This document shows positions 22,234 to 33,878 of a DNA stretch of 64,000 nt, piece after piece. The DNA comes from Nissolia schottii. Taxonomy: Eukaryota; Streptophyta; Magnoliopsida; Fabales; Fabaceae. Location of the stretch: the NCBI GenBank assembly GCA_003254905.1, contig QANU01062782.1, positions 62,001 through 126,000 on the forward strand, in the 5' to 3' direction. Each line of letters starts with the position of its first letter. Positions within the stretch are counted from its first letter, which is position 1. Made by a program: the position numbers and the translations under genes. The notes below the pieces were generated by a model, which was given only the letters and a program-made list of their open reading frames with translations, did no database searches and was not told the DNA's origin.

Positions 22234-23142
22234 ATGGCACCTGTGTCTGTGTTGTTGTTGTTCTTGTGTTACTCCCTCCTCGTGATCCTCTCCCTTGCCT
22301 TCATCCTCAACCACTTGAGGTTCAACAACAACAACAAGGACCTTCCGCCATGTCCACCAACACTTCCCATAATAGGCAACCTCCACTACCTCAGGCCCCG
22401 CCTCCACCGCTCCCTCGAAGCCCTCTCCCGAACCTACGGCCCCATCTTCTCCCTCTGGTTCGGCTCCCGCCTCGTCGTCGTCGTCTCCTCCCCATCCCTG
22501 TACCAACAATGCTTCACCAAACACGACGCCGTTTTGGCGAACCGCCCGCGCTTCCTCACGGGCAAGCACCTCTTCTACGACCACACCAGCTTGGTGTTCT
22601 CCTCCTACGGGGAGCACTGGCGAAACCTCCGCCGCATTGCCACCACCGACGTCCTCTCCATCCCGCGCCTCAACTCCTTCTTCCAAACACGGAGGGAGGA
22701 GACGGTTAGGATGGTGAGGAAGCTGGTGGAGGACACGTGCGGTGCGGAGGAGGGGTTCGCGAGGGTGCAACTGAGGCCGAGGCTGGCGGAGATGTTGTTC
22801 AACAACATGATGAGGATGATATCCGGGAAAAAGACGGAGGAAGGGAGGAGGGAGCTGGGGGAGACGATAGAGGAGATACTGTTGCTGGTGGATGCGAACA
22901 ACAAGGGGGATTTCTTGCCTCTGCTTCGGTGGGTTGATATGGATGGGTTTGTGAGGAGGCTCAAGAGGGTTGGGGAGAGGGCTGATGGGTTGTTGCAAGG
23001 GCTCCTTGATAAGCATCGGAACGGTGGCGTCGGTGGCGGTGGTGAGGGTGAGGGTGAGGTTGCAATGATAGAGCATCTATTGACTCTGCAGAAAACGGAG
23101 CCTGAGTACTACTCTGACCATGTTATCAAAGGGCTTATTCAG
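22234..23142 (+). CDS. CYP81-type cytochrome P450 gene A, exon 1 only (partial gene)
   Basis: The exon encodes 303 residues: an N-terminal membrane anchor (residues 5-27, Leu-rich), the Pro-rich hinge DLPPCPPTLPIIGNL at about 36-50, FSLWFGSR at about 72-79, and the C-helix WRNLRR at 129-134 that contacts heme propionate. It ends with KGLIQ followed by a GT donor at 23143, at the phase 0 site where genes B and C are split. Exon 2, with the oxygen-binding threonine, ExxR and heme Cys, is absent. Its expected flanks occur at 27320-27347 and from 28442, both cut at an n, so it is probably lost to an assembly join. P450s of this family are ER-anchored monooxygenases needing NADPH-P450 reductase; legume CYP81E members hydroxylate isoflavones at the B ring. 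A Gly/Glu-rich insert (GGVGGGGEGEGEV) near 266-278 is not found in B or C. Exon 1 is far richer in GC than the surroundings. Confidence 0.88.
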
Positions 23143-23164
23143 GTAAAGTCATTTAAGTTAGCTT

Positions 23165-23766
23165 TAGGTATCTCAAACCCGGTTATACATTTAGATTGGG
23201 ACAATTTGGAGGACCCATACCCGGCCCTAAACCTGATATGCCCGATTATCTTTGGGTCGAGTTAAAACTCAGGTTTGGACCTGGCCAAAGTGGGTCAAAA
23301 TATTTGATTCTATATTTTTTAAGAGCCTTTTTTATTGTAAAATAAAACTCCTTACAGCCAGAAACCAATTCAAGAATAAAATGTGCAAAATACGAGCACA
23401 TGTGACTGCTATATATCACTATGAACAGACAAAAACACATCACAAAAATGAAAACATGCAAAAGAACAAAAATCAGCTCTAAACTACAGTAGATTTGCAA
23501 TAAAGTTAACTACAATAGATTTGTAATCATGGAATGAGATGGGATTGCAATAATCTAATACCTTTCATTCTTGTGATTTCTCATAATGGGAGAAGAAGAA
23601 AAAAAAATGCATGATAGTATGCATACGGGCTGCCAGGCGAGCCGGGTGGCTCGAGACTAAACCTAAACCCGATATGAATTAAAATCGAATTTTTTAATTT
23701 TAGAGTTTTTTTTTAAAATCTGGCCGGTCCGAGTTGGCGGGCCGAACCGGGTTATGAACACCCCTA
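23165..23766. mobile_element. hAT-like MITE in the intron of gene A
   Basis: The left end reads TAGGTATCTCAAACCCGGTT and the reverse complement of the right end reads TAGGGGTGTTCATAACCCGG, inverted repeats with one small gap. Ends of the form TAGGGGTGTTCA with internal CCCGG-rich sequence are typical of plant hAT-type non-autonomous elements. I could not see an 8-bp target duplication (left flank GTTAGCTT, right flank CTACATAT), so the limits may be off. It lies just inside the intron and supplies the read-through frame after KGLIQ. Confidence 0.5.
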
Positions 23767-23772
23767 CTACAT

Positions 23773-23942
23773 ATGTTTATGTATTGGAGCCCAACATTTG
23801 GGTACAAAGGTGTTATGCAAGATAGAAAAGTTAATGAGCTCATATCATTTTTTATTTTTTTATTTTGTTATATCTAAAAATGTTATTCATTTAACCTTCC
23901 AAATGTTTATATGTTGGAGCCCAACATTGGAGGACAAAGGTG
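23773..23942 (+). repeat. Short direct repeat (about 40 bp, twice)
   Basis: The phrase TGGAGCCCAACATT followed by ACAAAGGTG occurs at about 23773-23812 and again at 23903-23942, each preceded by ATGTTTAT. The function is unknown; such pairs are often retroelement or rearrangement traces. Confidence 0.6.
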
Positions 23943-25161
23943 GGATAGGATCCATGATTTTCTCCTAAAATTCTTCTAAAATTAGGAGAGATTTGATTTT
24001 AAGTGTGAATGTTAAAAAAATTAATTATTAATTAATGATAAATTAAGTAAATATTTTATATAGGTAAAAATATTTATAAACTCATTATCTTAAAATTTTG
24101 AATTAATTTTTTGAATTTTGGTATAAATTGTGCGAGGGTGTCAAAGGTTTTGAGGGTTTAAATAATATTTTTCATAAGTTTATTTCACTTTTTATTTTTA
24201 ATTTTGTTTTAAAATAAGTCCAAGTCAATAGACACTATTAAACTCATAAAAAAAAGGAAAACAAATGAAAATAGTAGAAATTAAAATTGAATTGGTTTTT
24301 GTTTTTTCAAAACCAATTAGATTGAATTGGATTTAAAATCTAATTTTTTTAAAATTGATACAATACAATTCAAACTGAATCATGCTATGTAATATAATTT
24401 TTATTGTGAAATTTATACTTTTAAGTACTTATAATCATTTTAATTTATTATGTATTTATTTATTTATGTCACATTCTCATTTAAATATTATTTTATGTAT
24501 ATTATACAAGTTGTTTTTACTTTCTTTGAAAAAAAAATTATTCATCTACCAAAAAATGTTACTTTTAATTTATAATATTTTAAAATCTAAATCAAATTAG
24601 TCCAGTTCAATACAAACCAATATAAATAAATTATATTATTTGAATTGATTTAAAATCGTATAATTAACTTGAAATTGTTTCAAATGGCACTGCAAACACT
24701 CGAGTTTAACAATCAATGAAGAATTTTATTGCACATATTTAAGATTCCAATAGTAGTATGTTTTGATGGGTAAGTGGGTGACACGATTGTTGGTTGTTTC
24801 CATTACATATGCTAAAATTAATGTACTAGTGGTCGCTTAAATAAATCGAATGAAATAAATTTAAGCAAGTAAACTAAAAAGAAATAGATTTAAACAATGA
24901 TAAGTAAATAACTTATATTATACTTTTAAAATCACGCGGTGTGTTTTCTGACTCTGTCACTCATTAACTTTTGTAATTATCTTTTTTATTTGCATTTTGT
25001 GATCTTATCACAAATTAGTTTTCATGGCCAAAATTTTTTAGAAGAAAAAAGCTTTATAGGGCGATAGATTTTTCGTGGAACGACGTGCGGCAAGAGTAAT
25101 AGAGCCCAACACTATGAGTTTTATGGAAATGTTTTTTTGACATATTAAAATGTGAAAAAAT

Positions 25162-25982
25162 TAGGGTTGTCAAAATGAGTCCGACTCGCGAGTTCGGCTC
25201 GTCTATCCAGTTAAATGGATGGGTTTACATGCAAAAAATAGGCTCGTAAAAATTTGAAAAACAAGCGTTTAAGCCCGCAGGCTAAACGGGCCAGCCTATG
25301 AGCCCGTAAGAGCTGTAGCATAACAAAATTTCATTGGAATAGAAGAGTTATATAATTGGAATATATATATATATATATATATATGGGAGAGTTATTTTAG
25401 TAGCAAACTAAATTGCTAAATTGTTTTAGTTATAATTAAAACATTTTTTAGATATTTTAAAATCTGTTGCGCATCGCGCGGTTTAGACTCTAAGTGTTAA
25501 TTAAATATATTCTCTTGTTATCCTTTTTTTTTCTTCTATCAAAGCTTTGAAAGTAGCTTCTTAATTGAAAAAATGCTACTATTTGTATACCTATCCAAAA
25601 TTAAAAATTTCGTAACAACAATAAAGAGATAAAGACCAAAAAATCACAAAACCTTAATTTTTTCGCTATTTATTACCATCGGAAATGGATCCTCAAATTT
25701 TATATAAACTATTTCTTTCTGATTAATTAGTAAATAGATGATAAAAAATAGTTAAAAATGATCATGCATACTTATTCACAACTTTGTATTTAAATCATAA
25801 AAAATAGACCAATTTTTTTAAAAAAATAAACAAGCTAACCGGCTGGCCCGTTTAGGCTCGCGGATCGACCATAAACTAGTCGGATCCTAAAAATAGGCAT
25901 AATTTTGGCCCGATCCATTTAGGTCTACAGGCCCAAACAGGTCGGGCCAACATGGGTCAGGCCGGCCCGTTTGACACCCCTA
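25162..25982. mobile_element. hAT-like non-autonomous element, 821 bp, with near-perfect 8-bp target duplication
   Basis: The left end is TAGGGTTGTCAAAATGAG and the reverse complement of the right end is TAGGGGTGTCAAACGGGCC. Flanking 8-mers are GAAAAAAT (25154-25161) and AAAAAAAT (25983-25990). The homologous sites in blocks B (near 44450) and C (near 60490) lack the element and keep one A-rich site, which confirms the insertion. The interior is GC-rich near the ends and AT-rich in the middle with an (AT)n tract near 25362-25384. No transposase frame. Insertion came after the block was duplicated. Confidence 0.8.
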
Positions 25983-26029
25983 AAAAAAATATTGTTGTAC
26001 ATCTTATCATCTGTCACCATACTCAATCA

Positions 26030-26440
26030 ATGATTTTATATGGTTAACTCATGTGCACTCACTCATTTATAACTATCATGCACAAACATTTTAAACTATT
26101 GTGCACAAATATTTCTAATTATCATGCACAAACATTTTAAACTATCATTTATTAATTCATTTTTAACTGACGTGAGCAAATACTTTTAACTATCGTGTAT
26201 AAACATTTTCAACTATCTTACACAAATATTCATTAGTACGTGTACAAATATTTTTAACATCTTATACAAACATTTTTAACTAACATTCACAAACTTTTTA
26301 TTATGATGTACAAACATTTTTAATTACTGTGCACAAACATTTTAAACTATTATGCACTAATATTTTAAACAATTGAAAATGTTTGTGCACAAAAGTTGAA
26401 AATGTTTGTGCACAGCAATAGAGTGAGTGCACGCGACGTG
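26030..26440 (-). repeat. TGCACAAACATT short-repeat array (block A)
   Basis: About 14 degenerate units of roughly 22-25 bp with TTTTTAACTATCATGCACAAACAT-type sequence. The array is shorter in blocks B (44520-44720) and C (60560-60830). Read on the minus strand it has the same TGTTTGTGCA word as the 10.1-10.8 kb array, and both are flanked by CACCGTACTG-like sequence. Confidence 0.65.
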
Positions 26441-26708
26441 ACAATGAAAGGTGGAGAGTGTGGAACGTGGGTGCAGTGCGTTTTGTTAGTAGGTCCTACA
26501 TATAAAATCGTTTAGATAACAGTACGGTGGTGACAGTATTTGGGATGCACATGTAGCACGACTCTAAAATGTGTCTACACCTTGACATCTTCTCATAACA
26601 TATCATGATATCAAAGTAACTTCGTGATGTGTTGTGAAAATCAAAATGAGAACACGGGACCAAAGTGGCAACATATGGTTATTAAGACCTTCGCCAAAAT
26701 TTCTCACA

Positions 26709-27110
26709 AAGTGGACTCTTTGGTGTCTTAGGGACATCATGTCCACTTCTTCTAAATACATGCAATTTAACATTGTATCAATTTAAATATTGTCAAATAA
26801 TCATAAAAATGTTCATAATAAAACTTTAATTTATGTTTAATTATGTGATTTTTTAAAAAGAAATTATTTCTAAAAATTAAATTCTCAAATTTAAATTAAA
26901 AAAGTTAAAAGAACCCTAAATAACTATGTAATATAAAAATTTGATTTTCAAAAATAAAAATTTTAAAAGTTATGTAACTAAACATAAAATAAGATATTAT
27001 TATTGTGTATATTTTTATGATTATTTAATAATTTTAAATTAATTTAATATTAAATTGTATGTTTTTAGATAAAGTGAACATGGTGCCCTAGGTACATAAA
27101 AGAATTCACC
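26709..27110. mobile_element. MITE family with AGTGGATTCTTTGGTG ends, copy 1
   Basis: The left end reads AAGTGGACTCTTTGGTGTCTT and the right end, reversed, GGTGAATTCTTTTATGTACC. Inside the ends are AACATTGTATCAATTTAAAT and its inverse, so the inverted repeats run about 80 bases. Six copies lie in the window: 26709, 30732, 33879, 45009, 49255 and 61098. Three of these are copies made by block duplication, so three independent insertions are represented here (26.7, 30.7 and 33.9 kb). No superfamily assigned. Confidence 0.7.
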
Positions 27111-27347
27111 CTCTCAAAATTGATTTCGAGCTATAAATCACTCCTGTGTCTACAAATATCGTATGCGATTGTTTGCTTTAAACTGTTTATTAATGGTACG
27201 TTGGAAAGGGAGGGTGGTTTTAGAAAGTTAAAAAAAAAATAGGGTAGGAAGTGCAAGGTTTTTTCCTAAAAAATGATATATATTAGTAGGGTTGCAGAAA
27301 CCAAAGTGCCTACATATACGGGTTGAAACAGATATATAGTGGCAGTG

Positions 27348-28441
27348 NGTTGTGTCTTACTTCACAAAGAGTGTGGTACGTGGCCCCAGCATTCCAATTC
27401 CAATAACCACTGACATTAACAACGGAGAGATTGTTTTAACAACATATGACGATAATGCAGGGATGATGTTGTCAAACTTTAAAGATTCTGAATGTATTTT
27501 AATGAATGAATTAAATATAATTTAATTGATTATACTGACTACTGTTCGGTCTTTTTTGAATTACATGTTAAACTTTGAATTACTGTTAAATAAACAACAG
27601 TTAGGTCTAAAATAAAACGAAGGTTAGGTCTCTTGTAACATGATTGGCATGCTATTTTAACATTAGACACAACCTTTTATTTTAATAAGACACAACCCTT
27701 TTCATATCTTAGACACAACCATTTATTTTAGTAAAACACAACCCTTTTCATACCTTAGACACAACCATTTATTTTAATAAGACACAACCTGTCATATCTT
27801 AGACACAACCGTTCGTTTTACTCAGACACAACCCTTTTCATATCCTAGACACAACCGTTTGCTTTACTCAAACGCAACCTTTGTCATATCTTAGACACAA
27901 CCGTTTGCTTTAAAACCTTTTTCATATCCTAGACACAACCGTTTGCTTTACTCAAACACAACCTTTGTCATATCTTAGACACAATCGTTTATTTTACTCA
28001 GACACAACTCTTTTCTTATCTTAGACACAACCGTTAGTAAAATGAGACATAACTTTCGTAAACAATAAGACATAACCAATAATTTTGATCGCAAGCAAAA
28101 ATAGTGGAAGGAAAGTTGACGTGAACTAAAATAGCAAAAAGCTTCGACTATTAACTTGCAAAAAGAAAACGAACTAGTAAGGGTTAGATCTTACTAGTAG
28201 TTACAGAGAAGAGGAAGTCTTACGATGGAAGAATTGGAAAATGTTGTTGCAGAAGCTGAAGAAGGACGAACAAGAAGCAGTGACTGAAAGGAAGACGAGA
28301 GGGTTGGATGAAGATGAGAGAAGAAAGGTTATGTCATGGGAGAAGAAACGTTGGCGCTTTGAGATGAAATGCGAATGGTTGGGAGTGTGTCACAAGCGCG
28401 TTTTGACAAAGTGGACACATCTTTAGTGAGTGCGGTGCCGN
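27348..28441. other. Segment between two single-n joins, at the place of gene A exon 2
   Basis: The left flank ends with GAAACAGATATATAGTGGCAGTG then n at 27348. In the orphan copies the same phrase is followed within about 45 bases by the exon 2 acceptor. The right flank restarts after the n at 28441 with TTAGATTAGATTTCAAT, which in those copies lies about 115 bases after the exon 2 stop. The 1,092 bases between show no resemblance to exon 2. They include a 46-bp minisatellite and an open frame at 28241-28426 (Lys/Glu-rich, no family). Single n characters look like scaffold joins. Confidence 0.75.
27664..28080 (+). repeat. 46-bp minisatellite (TAGACACAACC)
   Basis: The word TAGACACAACC (one unit has a single mismatch) starts at 27664, 27710, 27756, 27800, 27846, 27892, 27930, 27976 and 28022, a spacing of 46 with few exceptions. 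Each unit has two 23-bp halves (AGACACAACC then ACACAACCCTTTTCATA). The last part decays to GACATAACC. No coding role is seen. Confidence 0.85.
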
Positions 28442-29499
28442 TTAGATTAGATTTCAATGAATTTTATGTTATCTACACGTTGATTCAACAAATTAATTAG
28501 TGCAAAAGGTTGTGAAGTTATGCTTTGCTATAATAAATTTATGTGAGAATTTGTAATATATTATAATATGATTTATGCATATTTTATGTGCTTTACTTAC
28601 ACAAAAATTGGTGAATTTGGCATATGAAAATCTTTTAAGCGAAATAACTTTTACATAATCTAAATTTTAAAAAATCAACAACTACATTCACAAAAGTTTG
28701 AAGTTTAACATGTTTTATTTTTTCTAACATTTTTCTCTCTACATAACAAACCTTATGCTTTTATAATTGTGGTTATTAGTTGTCTAAAAATTGAAGTCAT
28801 ATACGTAACATTAATACTCGTTAAAACAGGTGGCTCCTTGTGAAGAGTTTGAGTTAGTGACCCACCACTACCAAGCTAGCCCATGCCCGTGAGCTCATTG
28901 CATCTAACTGATTTATTTGGCAACCATTATTAACAAAAAGCCAGAGCATGGTTTTCTGCGACACGAAAATGTTACAGTTTAATAGGGATAATATGGGGGA
29001 ATACAAAGAATCCCAAGAAAAGCACAAGCAAATGACCAGGGATTGTTAATAAGATAATACAATCCGATGGGCAATTGCAAAAAATACGGATAAAGCGAAA
29101 GTGATTTTATTCATGCTAATCTTCTTCTTCTACATGTGTGAGATTTATATCTGTGACATGCCGAAAGGACAGTCTATTACCTCAGCCCATGGACCATGAG
29201 CCCAATAAACACTCTACCAGATGACCGTGCTACCCGTCATAAATAAAAGGAAAATAAGGAAATAAAATCGTATTTGTTTACCAATAACATAAAAAGACTA
29301 TCAACATTGGAAATTCTAAGGTTTTTAATTGCAGAAAAGCTTTTTGTATAATTATAATTTTTTGCTGTTTAACCAACCACGATTCTCATTTAGCTGACTG
29401 ACCAACAAGCAATTCTAACTGTTTCACACAAAAAATTCCAAGTGTAGGAATTAGTCGTTGAAAGCCAAAAAGAATTGTTTTAAATGAGACAAACGATTA

Positions 29500-30122
29500 T
29501 GACACTCTCGGTAAAGAATCGATGAGTGATTTGTATCATGCAAAGAGTGAAGAAGTAGAGACAAAGATTATAAATTTCTATTAATAAGGACTTGTCAATA
29601 ATTGTCACTTGAGTGATGAGATTACAATATGCAAAATATCTAAATAATAAATCCTAAGTACAAAGAAATGGAAATAAAGCAGAGAAAATTAAAATAGAAA
29701 CTAAAAAGGAAAGAGTGGTAGCAAACTTTGGATCTCCATGAACTCCTGTTGTCATAAGAGACTTGAACCTTTGTCAATCCTTGCAGAAATGAACCACCTT
29801 TAAAACCTTCAAAGCGATACCTATTTATAGAGTTTATGGCTTCCTTAACCGTCAACCCCATACTCTAGTGACGATTTTTTTAACTTGCCACGGTTCACCA
29901 AATCCGGGGTAGTTGTGCTAGTTTGTGTGACACGTATGAATAGTGGATAGTTAACACTATCTGCGTGCCATATTAGAGTAATGAGAAGTTACCAGGATAT
30001 GTAACCGTTCGTGTGAATCGAAGGATAACTGCCCTTCTGGTGATAGATAATCGTTCCCCCTAAAATATTCATTCAAATATTAAGATATCACCACTCTTGA
30101 ACAATTTTTTAAATTGCTAACA
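29500..30122 (-). repeat. LTR-like promoter segment (TATA box on minus strand)
   Basis: On the minus strand the segment begins TGTTAGCAATTTAAAAAATT, has CTCTATAAATAGG near 29825, then about 300 bases of leader-like DNA. TG start, central TATA box and length fit a retrotransposon LTR or LTR-like repeat. The matching CA end, primer site and target duplication were not found. A copy lies at about 48060-48620. The minus-strand open frame at 29640-29861 lies over and after the TATA box and is not a gene. Confidence 0.35.
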
Positions 30123-30731
30123 TTCTCTTCACCAACTCCTGAAACACATTACTGATTTAAACTTGTTGGCAAGTATTTTGCCTTCTTTCACTTACCATAA
30201 TTTAGCTTAAAAGCGACCAAAATGCTCCACTCACCAAGAATCTTGGCTCAACTGTCATTTCATTTAGTTGCGGCACCTCGTGTGTTCATGTCGAACCTAT
30301 TTGATAAATCTTCATCACTAGCTATTTTATTTGTCGCAAATTCTACCACGTCGACGGCTTTATCCTTATCGACAAACATCCTCATCTTACCATGCTAAGT
30401 TACGTCGCTAACATCTTGTCGCCATCGTCATTGCCAATATGCAGCCCATTCCCAAGCTTATCATATTTACCACAAAGAACCTCTTCCATGATGGGCCCAA
30501 CTTCTTCGTCACTAGTGCCCATTTATCCACTAAACAAGTAATCGACATAGCTATTAGCGACTAAATTAAACCGGTTGCGTTATTCTTCTTTTCCCAAATG
30601 CAATCATTCACCTACTCTTCGTTACGCACCTAAATTGCTACTCATCATTAAGTCACCCTTGCCTCTCGTCGCGTCACCGAATTGGGCGACCTTAACACTA
30701 ACCAACAAGGAGCTTATTTGTATATCCACAT

Positions 30732-31135
30732 AGGTGGATCCTCTAGGGCACTATACTCTCTCCCTATAAAAAAATAATAATAATTTAACATTGTATGAAC
30801 TTAAAAATTGTTAAATAATTATAAAAATGTCCATAATAATACCTTAATTTATGTTTGGTTACATAGCTTCCCAAATTTGTATTTTCAAGAATCGAATCCC
30901 TAAGTTACATGGTTAGTTAAGGATTTTTTTTAATATTTTTATTTTTTAGTTCAAAATTTATAATTTAATTTTTGAAAGTAAAAAATTAAAAAAATTATGT
31001 AACTAAACATAAATTAAAATTTTATTATAAATATTCTTATGATAATTTGATAATATCTAAGTTGATATAATGTTAAATTGATTTTTTTTTAGAAGGAGAG
31101 GACATGGGACCCCTAGGGCACTAAAGAATCCACCT
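30732..31135. mobile_element. MITE family with AGGTGGATTCTTTAGTGCC ends, copy 2
   Basis: Ends AGGTGGATCCTCTAGGGCAC and, reversed, AGGTGGATTCTTTAGTGCCC. The core has AACATTGTATGAACTTAAAA and its inverse, as in copy 1. Present at the same place in block B (49255-49632), so it predates that duplication. Confidence 0.7.
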
Positions 31136-31149
31136 TTGATTGGTGGTTT

Positions 31150-33000
31150 TATTTTGGATATGAGATATGATAGAGACCTATGTTTTAATGCTTTCATCTA
31201 CATTTCCTTTTTTATTTGAGGGGTGTTGTTTTAACATTAAATTTGGTGTTCATATTAAGTTTTTCATTCATAACACATCATAGAGTTCGCGTTCACATAT
31301 ATTATGTGAGTGTAGACGTTATGATGTGTGAGAGAGAAATTTAATGTAAACACTAAATTTGATGAATTTGTGTTTTCATTTACAATTATTTTTTGCATTC
31401 TTGATTTTTGCTTAACAAGGTTGCCACTGGATGTTGGGTAGTTTTAATGTTGAGGATGATGTAGGGTAGGGTAATCCATAATGGATTGTCCATTGCTTAG
31501 TGATTGGATCTAAGTTTGCTTGGATGGATGATGCGGTGACAAAATTGTTTTAGGAGGACCATACAAAAGTTTAAACACGTGGGACTATAGTACCCACCAC
31601 CAAAATTTAATGCGACAAAATAGCACAGTTTATGATCGAATGGCAACGATTTTCTCTAAGGTGTAAATCGCATCGACATGAAAATGATTTGGCACCTAGT
31701 GTGGGGAACATCACTTTATGAACCGACGGGAAATGTGAAATTATTTTGTAAATATTTTAAGAAGTGATAGAATGAGAATTAAAATGGACAATTATATAAT
31801 AATTATATTCATAAAAATGTGTCATATATTATGATGAAATTTATTATAAACCTCACACTTTAATTGTCACTAGGATTGCTCGCAATCATTTTTGTGTTGG
31901 ATCAATGTGCGGTTGAGACGCGAGTAGGACTATTTAATATCTATTTCATTATTCAGAATCAATAAAATTTGCCAGTTCAATTAGCTATCTGAATACTTCT
32001 TCGGTAAGTTTCCGGTAGAGCACATTTAAAGTGCATCCACTTTCTTCGCTGTATACCCACTTATAATCTATTTTTGCGGCATAACCATTTTAGATCAAAG
32101 AGTTATAAACCATGATAATAGTTTTCCGCTGAAAATGCATGACATTGAAACATTTGTACTCCAAACAAGTATCTAATTTTTTTCTTTAATTATTTAAAAA
32201 ATACAAAAAATCACAATTCAAATTACGATGAAACCTTCTTCTGATCTCCACCATCGTTATCCCCTATCCCCAGCCTTCCATCTCCGCATCCTGCACTAAG
32301 CCACCGCTGCCGGCAACGTCCTCCCCTGCCTATGTTGCTTTGACTAGGCCGACACGGTCGGCTTTGCTGCAAATCTCCGTTGGTGTGGTGCAGATTGCTC
32401 TATGGTCGTGGAAAGTTACTTTTTACGGTTATTTTTGTGTTCTAAAAGCCACAAATCTGATGAATCAACCTTCCAAATGAAATCGGCTAAATGCCCCTAA
32501 TTAGGACTAAATGGATGCAAAAAATAGTAAACCGAGGAATAAAGGGTGGAGAACAATTTGATAGTTGCCTATTACTTGTTCCAACTACATTTCTTCCCTA
32601 TTCAGAAATTCATTGTCATTTTGACTGAATTTGTACTCCTTCTTCATCTATGATTTTTAATACTGGTTAACACATTCAACTCCGACGGAGATTATAGTTG
32701 TAACTTGTAACACGCCCTGAGGACAAGAAATAATAAAATAAAAACAAAAACAAAAATTTTTCTCTCTCTATAAAGCAAGATTTACTCATGGTTTTATTTT
32801 ATTTTTCACAGAGCCATGAATTGATCTTTTGTAAAGATTCAATTTTTGATGCATAGCGAGAGGGGGCTGCGGATTTCCCGTGAGTGGTGGGTGAAGAGAT
32901 TGAAGAAAGGGATAAAATGGCCATGAAAAATTACCTTCTAAGGTTAATTTGATTTTTTAAGTGAGAGAATAAATCATTGATTAATTAAAAACGCTGGTTA
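31150..33000. other. Intergenic DNA, no gene seen
   Basis: Mixed AT-rich DNA. A more GC-rich patch at 32230-32420 has no stable reading frame with family resemblance. Most of this is absent from the block B counterpart. Confidence 0.45.
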
Positions 33001-33878
33001 ACAAAATGTACATGCAAAGTACCACTAAATAATAGTAGCACCGAAAAAGTTACCAATACTGAATTAGCTAAAGATTTTCCACTAAGATAGGATCTTTCAT
33101 GGTCTATTTTATCTCCACCGTTATTGCAACCAATCATAGTTGGGCTTGAGAAATGTGTTTTGTTTTTTTTACCCTATAGATATTTCAAATTGACACATGA
33201 AAAACAGGTTAAATAAGTGTAGACATGTACAAGTGGAACACAATATTAACTAAAAATTGATAAACAAAACAAAATTAGTAAAAGCTATCAACTTATGTAA
33301 CTAAATTTTACGCCTATTTCAAATGTTAATTACTACATGTCAGTTTAGATATCTAAATTTCTATGATCGAATAATGAAATCGGTTCAACTTAATTATAGG
33401 TAATTATGATTCTTTTTTCTGATATAGCAACACATGCTTAAACTTAAAATTAAGCAAACCAGTATAAGGCTGAAAAATCTATCGAGACTTAACATGTTTG
33501 CCTCATATAAATGATTAGCTGTGGTTTCTTTGAGTGAAAGGACAACCTGGCTTTGCTCAACAATGACCATTGGGTCAAGTGAGAGTACAATTTTTTATGC
33601 GAGAGGGTAATAATAAATTTTTAGTCATTAGATTATATTTGAATGGTCAAAATTAAATTTTAAAAGAGAAAAGTATTAAAATTAATTATAACTCATTAAT
33701 TCATTCTTTTTTCTGTATGATATATTTCCTTTTCAGATGAGAGTGAAATACTTATTTGAGAGGGTGAGAGTGAAATCTTAGCCATTGGATTCAATTTGTA
33801 TGGTTAAGATTAAATCTTAAAAAAAAACATATCATATTAATTTTAGCACATTAATTCTTTTTCTCTCTTGCGTGATAT

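Larger units (their letters stand above)
24213..27347 (+). repeat. Duplicated block, copy A (probable intron of gene A)
   Basis: This block is collinear with 43515-45620 and 59505-61620. Shared landmarks in order are ACGCGGTGTGTTTTCTGAC, GAACGACGTGCGGCAAGAG, the TGCACAAACATT array, a CACGACTCTAAAATG phrase, the 400-bp MITE, and TATCGTATGCGATTGTTTGC. Relative to the other two it contains an extra hAT-like element at 25162-25982. Its right end (GAAACAGATATATAGTGGCA) equals the sequence about 45-75 bases before the orphan exons 2 at 46233, 51442 and 62750. This places it as the intron of gene A. Confidence 0.8.
28442..33565 (+). repeat. Duplicated downstream block, copy A
   Basis: Collinear with 46990-50413 and partly with 52196-52872 and 63470-64000. 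Landmarks are GTGACCCACCACTACCAAGC, AATATGGGGGAATACAAAG, the LTR-like segment near 29.5-30.1 kb, a MITE, then ATTTCCACTAAGATAGG near 33.1 kb and TTTCTTTGAGTGAAAGGAC near 33.5 kb. Copy A holds about 1.2-1.6 kb more between 31.3 and 33.0 kb than copy B, by insertion here or deletion there. No protein-coding gene was seen. Confidence 0.75.

Noticed and set aside
22186..23076. Minus-strand open frame of 296 codons over exon 1 of gene A
   Set aside because: It is antisense to a well-supported P450 exon; high third-position GC removes stops on the other strand. No family resemblance.
24382..24600. Open frame conserved in block A and at 43707-43901 (Phe/Leu/Ile/Tyr-rich)
   Set aside because: Conservation is due to recent block duplication; the composition is what AT-rich DNA gives by chance, and the block C copy is not maintained.
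26030..26440. TGCACAAACATT array considered as a CRISPR array
   Set aside because: Units are degenerate and contiguous with no spacers, and the genome is a plant.
28241..28426. Lys/Glu-rich frame of 61 codons between the n joins
   Set aside because: No recognised family, no promoter or splice sites, and it sits in a segment of doubtful assembly.
30220..30730. Moderately complex segment with partly open minus-strand frames, conserved at 48740-49250
   Set aside because: No family resemblance; conservation is explained by block duplication.
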